A stretch of 64,000 nucleotides of DNA from NCBI GenBank assembly GCA_030761205.1, contig JAULJL010000015.1:6114001-6178000 (forward strand), in the 5' to 3' direction. The stretch is from Fremontodendron californicum (taxonomy: Eukaryota; Streptophyta; Magnoliopsida; Malvales; Malvaceae). Shown piece after piece: positions 60,036 through 64,000 of this stretch. Numbering within the stretch: the first letter of the stretch is position 1; each line of letters begins with the position of its first letter. Under the pieces are notes generated by a model. That model saw only the letters and a program-made list of their open reading frames with translations, had not been told where the DNA came from and did not search any database. The position numbers and the translations under genes are program-made.

Positions 60036-60642
60036 ATGGGAACTCAAGCAGGTCTCTTCACCCCCACAATCACCACCCCAAAATCTCTGGCTCCATGGAA
60101 GCCATCCTCATCATTTTCATTCGCTACCCCCAAGTCCCTCAACTTCTCCACGTCAGAGAACCATTAGGGCTGCAGCTGCAGATGAGACTGCCACAAAGGA
60201 AGCTCCAGTGGGTTTCACACCTCCAGAATTGGACCCGAACACCCCATCACCCATCTTTGGAGGAAGCACCGGAGGACTGCTAAGAAAGGCCCAAGTTGAA
60301 GAATTCTACGTCATCACATGGGATTCACCCAAAGAACAAATCTTTGAGATGCCAACTGGAGGGGCAGCCATCATGAGGCAAGGACCTAACTTGCTCAAGT
60401 TGGCCAGGAAAGAGCAGTGCTTGGCACTCGGTACCAGACTCAGGTCTAAATACAAGATCAAGTACCAATTTTACAGGGTTTTCCCTAATGGTGAGGTTCA
60501 ATATCTTCACCCCAAAGATGGAGTTTATCCTGAGAAAGTGAACCCTGGTCGTCAAGGAGTGGGGCAGAACTTCAGATCAATTGGGAAGAATGTCAGTCCC
60601 ATTGAAGTTAAGTTCACCGGGAAACAAGTTTATGACTTGTAA
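60036..60642 (+). pseudogene. psaD: Photosystem I subunit II (PsaD), intronless, with a 1-nt frameshift
   Basis: PsaD is the stromal subunit of photosystem I that docks ferredoxin. The start MGTQAGLFTPTITTPKSL and a Ser/Pro-rich transit peptide read from 60036. An extra G at about 60156 (tca-G-aga) shifts the frame and gives TAG at 60165-60167. Without that base, the frame continues through RAAA and a complete mature protein: APVGFTPPELDPNTPSP, GGLLRKAQVEEFYVITW, EMPTGGAAIMRQGPNLL, LGTRLRSKYKIKYQFYRVFP, HPKDGVYPEKVNPGRQGVG, ending VKFTGKQVYDL with stop TAA at 60640-60642. The mature part has no other lesion. The first in-frame ATG after the shift is inside the mature protein, so no import-competent protein could be made as written. 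Either this is a recent pseudogene, a heterozygous allele or a single sequence error. PsaD genes normally lack introns. Confidence 0.88.
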
Positions 60643-61875
60643 GATGAGAGATAATGATGTAACCGTGATTATGTGATTATAATGTTTCTGTTAATTGTTT
60701 TATGTACTTCCTTTTCTCCTTTTCCCCTTGGGCCATTGGCCTCCTGTATTTCATTTTCATCCATTTTCTAAGGCTTTATGAACTATGTTCGAAGAAGTGC
60801 TTGATGATAAAACGCAAACGGGTTACTGACAAAACTTCAATGATCCAACATCAAAGGGTCTTAACCAAACTATCCAATATATAGAACAAGTGTCATTTGC
60901 CCAAGCTTAGTGGCTTGAGCTTGTGACCCAAGCTCTGAACGAGTTTACAGAGCTAAACACAGACACCGTAAGAGGCAGTGGGCTAAAATCTTTTAAAAGA
61001 GTTTTGGACTGAACAGGCTTGGGCTTTGTGAAAACCTGGGCCAGCCAGTTACTCATCCATTATTACAAAAAGTCATTTTTTCCCTTTTTTGGGTCACATT
61101 ATTTACCAAACCTAATTTTTTTTTTTTTTTACAAAAGAGACCGTAACTTAGGAGTAGAGAAAAATGTTGCAAATGCTGAAATTCGAATCTCCGACTTATT
61201 GGATGTCACTTCTTAAGAGTGGCTGCATGAAAGAATTGAAATAAATATTATTTCAAAAAATAAATTTAATCTTTGAAAATGATTTATTTTAATGAAAATT
61301 TTTATTAAAAAATAAACACTTATCCTAATGTGACATGCCACGTGTATATTTTTAATATTTGTAGAATATCTATATCATATTTTATGATTTATTCAAAAAT
61401 ATTTTATTTCCATTAGCTTTGGTCCAAAAATCACAAAAATTGAAAGTACAATGATAAAATTCATCGAAAATCGAGAATACAGTAGTAACAAAATTCAATG
61501 AAATCAAACTAGGTGACAAAAATTAATATTACACATTTATCCTTTTATCTCAATTATTTTATACTCCTTTCGTCCCTATTGATTTATCCCTCGTTGACTT
61601 TCACAAAATTTAAAAATGTATACATTTAATACTAAAATTTTAATTTTTTTATAAATTGTTACGGAAATGATAGTTTTGAGAGTAATGCAATAGTATTCAA
61701 GCATGATAAGTTTTGATGAAAATAGGCTATGATATATAGTTTACTTGATTGGTTTAACTTTTACCATATATTCAACAAAATCAAACTACAACAATTGCTT
61801 AAGATACACATGACAATGATGACATGAAGTTTTCTATTGCATTACATAAATAAATAATAAATAGCAAGATTTTGG
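60643..61875. other. PsaD 3' flank and AT-rich intergenic DNA
   Basis: The first 100-150 bp are probably 3' UTR. Further on no gene is supported; the frames at 60702-60884 and 61019-61216 have no family features. Confidence 0.5.
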
Positions 61876-62835
61876 GAAGGCGTTTGGTACTATGAAAAAT
61901 AATTGGTGAGAATGTGATTCTCATGTTTAGTATGTTAAAAATTACTCACTTTTTTAGAAATGTAATTTTTCTTTGAGAGTTACTTTTCCACAAGTATTGA
62001 AATGTGATTTTCATGAGAAGTGGTGGGAAAATAACTTTTCCATGTAGTTGAAAAGTTAAAAAAAATGCTAAGACAAAATTATTTAGTACAAATGTTTGTT
62101 AATAACAAATATCATTGAAATATTTAAATAATATTTAATTTTCATACAGCTTTTTAACTTTTCAACTACATGAAAATAATTTCAAAATGTTATTATTAAT
62201 AAATAATTTTTTATCATAAAAATAAATCAAATTACAAATTAAAATATTTTTTAAAAAAATATTTAGTACAAATATTTGTTAATAATAAATATCATTAAAA
62301 TATTTAAATAATATTTAATTTACATATAGTCTTTTAATTTTTCAACTACATGAGAGTAAAAAATATTTTTTTCATAAAAATAACTCAAATTACCAATTAA
62401 AATATTATTTTTAAATATTTAATACAAATGTTTGTTAATAATAAATATCATTAAAATATTTAAATAATATTTAATTTGCATCCAGTCTTTTAATTTTTCA
62501 ACTACATGAGAATAATTTCGAATATTTATTATTAATAAATATTTTTTATCCTAAAAATAACTCAAATTATTAATTAAAATATTATTTTTAAATATTTAGT
62601 AAAAATATTTGTTAATAATAAATATCACTGAAATATTTTAAAATTAATAAAATTTATATTTTTTTGATAAGGATAATTTCGGAAATTATCATCAAATTCT
62701 CAGGATTTTAATCAGCACTTTTTCATATATACCAAATGCTCTAAAGTTACATTCCTGAGAATAACGTTCCCAATAATCACATTCACAGGAATCACATTCC
62801 ATAGAATGTGATTCCTGAGAAGGCACCGAACACCT
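61876..62835. mobile_element. Tourist/Harbinger-like element with internal tandem repeats
   Basis: The ends aaggcgtttggtac (left) and gcaccgaacacct (right) are diverged inverted repeats, each followed inward by gagaatgtgattc-like sequence. This resembles Harbinger-type MITEs, but I could not find a clean 3-bp target duplication. The interior holds about 3.3 tandem units at 62085-62640. Confidence 0.5.
62085..62640 (+). repeat. Tandem repeat, unit 155-178 bp, about 3.3 copies
   Basis: Units begin near 62088, 62265, 62419 and 62597 with tttagtacaaatgtttgtt-like sequence, followed by aataaatatcatt, aaatatttaaataatattt and ttcaactacatgaga. It is very A/T-rich, with no coding content. Confidence 0.8.
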
Positions 62836-63312
62836 CTTGAGTTTATTATTATACAAATTATCATATATAAAATAATATTAATATTTTTGTAAATTATAAT
62901 TCATAATTTAACCATTTCATTTATTATTTATTTAAATGAAAAATATTAGTAATACTATATTACTTTAAGTTTAAAAATGTTTTAACATTAATTTCATTTT
63001 TATTAACATTAATTAGAAATTTATTTCAACATACAAGTTTAATTCATTGAGAGACGCTTCTATTATCATATTTATAGTACTGATTTTATTTCTCAAATAC
63101 ATTATTACAATCAATAAATTTAATTATATCCATATTAATAAATACTGAAATTTACTATAAAATGATTTTTTTTTTTTAAATAATGTAAATTTTTAAAATT
63201 TCCAATTTTAAAAAAAAAAAACTTGCGTGCTCATTTCTAGTTAATGAATTAAAACAAGGATAAATATATGGACAGTTTCCTTTTGGCTTTGACTATTTTT
63301 TTTAGAATAAGA

Positions 63313-63362
<50 letters not shown>
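62836..63362. other. AT-rich intergenic DNA and (AT)n microsatellite
   Basis: No gene is seen. A dinucleotide (TA)n run of about 45-50 bp spans 63317-63365 and directly abuts the ent-CPS-related fragment. Confidence 0.5.
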
Positions 63363-63368
<6 letters not shown>

Positions 63369-63464
63369 AAGGGAAATCTAAAGCTTACAAGGTAGTTTGA
63401 ACAACTCAAACTCCAATCTTTCACAATAATATTTGTTATGTTGGTTGCTTTTGAGAATTTTATA
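63363..63464 (+). pseudogene. Relic of an ent-CPS paralogue (end of exon 5 plus start of intron 5)
   Basis: This ~100-bp stretch aligns by eye with 41209-41308 of ent-CPS: tatgcaaaggg-aatctaaag, then cttacaag|gtagttt and aacaactcaaa, and further ttatgttggttgct and attttata. It covers the last eight or so codons of exon 5 (AKxxLKLTR), the splice donor and about 70 bp of intron, at roughly 80% identity. No homology is evident on either side. It is the trace of a duplicated CPS gene, or of a copied segment. Confidence 0.75.
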
Positions 63465-64000
63465 ATTAAAAAAAAAATTAAATTAAATTCAATGACACTT
63501 TCGATATGATGGATATTTTTTTATTGGAATTCAAATAGATCATTACAAATATTTTATTATTTTGTTATATAATTATTCTCACTAAATACGTTTGGTGAAT
63601 TTTACATCTAATTAATTAGTTATATATTTTTAATAAAACAATTTCATAAACTTGATTTAAAAAAACTTTTTTTAAGTTTTCCAATTCTCCTCCCCTTTAA
63701 AAGAAGGATAAACAAAACCTTTTGTTTTTTTTTTTTTACCAACATTTAGACACAGTTTGATTAATGTATTTTTTAAAAAAAAAATTAAATAAAAAAATAA
63801 GTTTAAAAAAATATATAACAAAAACATCAATACTAACAAAGTTGAGCCTTCTATGATTCGACTATTTAAGGTTTCAAACAAGATATCAGCAGCACCCACC
63901 AAACAATAATTTATCTCTTTTCATTAATTAAAATTATATAAAAAATAAAAATAAAAATAAAAATAAAAATAAAAAAAAGGCAGAGAGAGCCTCAGGGCCA
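63465..64000. other. AT-rich end of the window
   Basis: No gene is supported. The minus-strand frame at 63672-63902 is hydrophobic only because of A/T-rich sequence. An (AAAAT)n-type run lies at about 63940-63976. Confidence 0.5.

Overview
The window is nuclear DNA from a flowering plant, most likely a eudicot. It has intron-rich genes with GT-AG junctions, AT-rich intergenic DNA, plant-specific genes (a TIME FOR COFFEE-type clock protein, ent-copalyl diphosphate synthase, photosystem I PsaD) and Ty3/gypsy LTR retrotransposons of plant lineages. I cannot name the species. Three genes splice into complete proteins with exon sums divisible by three: the TIC-type gene (+, 940-5908, 12 exons, 1264 aa), ent-CPS (+, 39273-48165, 15 exons, 826 aa) and NAA20, the NatB catalytic subunit (-, 57567-53734, 6 exons, 174 aa).

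Layout. 1-6.5 kb: TIC-type gene with its promoter and 3' region. 6.5-10.2 kb: AT-rich spacer with a nine-copy minisatellite of about 115-125 bp. 10.2-15.9 kb: a badly broken minus-strand copy of a chloroplast chalcone-isomerase-fold fatty-acid-binding protein gene (FAP1 type), split by an Athila-like retroelement remnant (about 11.1-14.67 kb). 16-24.5 kb: MITEs, a 128-bp perfect palindrome, and a 3 x about 364-bp tandem array. 24.56-38.47 kb: one Ogre/Tat-type LTR element with matching 5-bp target duplications, a broken gag, no pol, and two internal tandem arrays; it sits 0.8 kb upstream of the ent-CPS start codon. 39.3-48.2 kb: ent-CPS. 50.9-53.5 kb: a solo LTR of the same family in opposite orientation, 237 bp beyond the NAA20 stop. 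53.7-57.6 kb: NAA20. 57.9-59.25 kb: a PRP18 splicing-factor pseudogene, head-to-head with NAA20. 59.66-59.82 kb: a small tRNA-like SINE-type insertion. 60.04-60.64 kb: an intronless PsaD with one frameshifting base. 61-64 kb: AT-rich spacer with a MITE-like repeat and a roughly 100-bp relic of an ent-CPS paralogue.

Gene order is informative. As I remember Arabidopsis locus numbering, PsaD2, PRP18 and NAA20 are neighbours on chromosome 1, PsaD1 adjoins CPS/GA1 on chromosome 4, and the TIC-like gene TKL adjoins FAP1 on chromosome 3. The window therefore looks like conserved microsynteny, with FAP1 and PRP18 decaying in their ancestral positions. I see no gene cluster acting as one new pathway. 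The most unusual content is the gag-only Ogre-type element with its nested satellite-like arrays, the long perfect palindrome, and the set of decaying syntenic genes.
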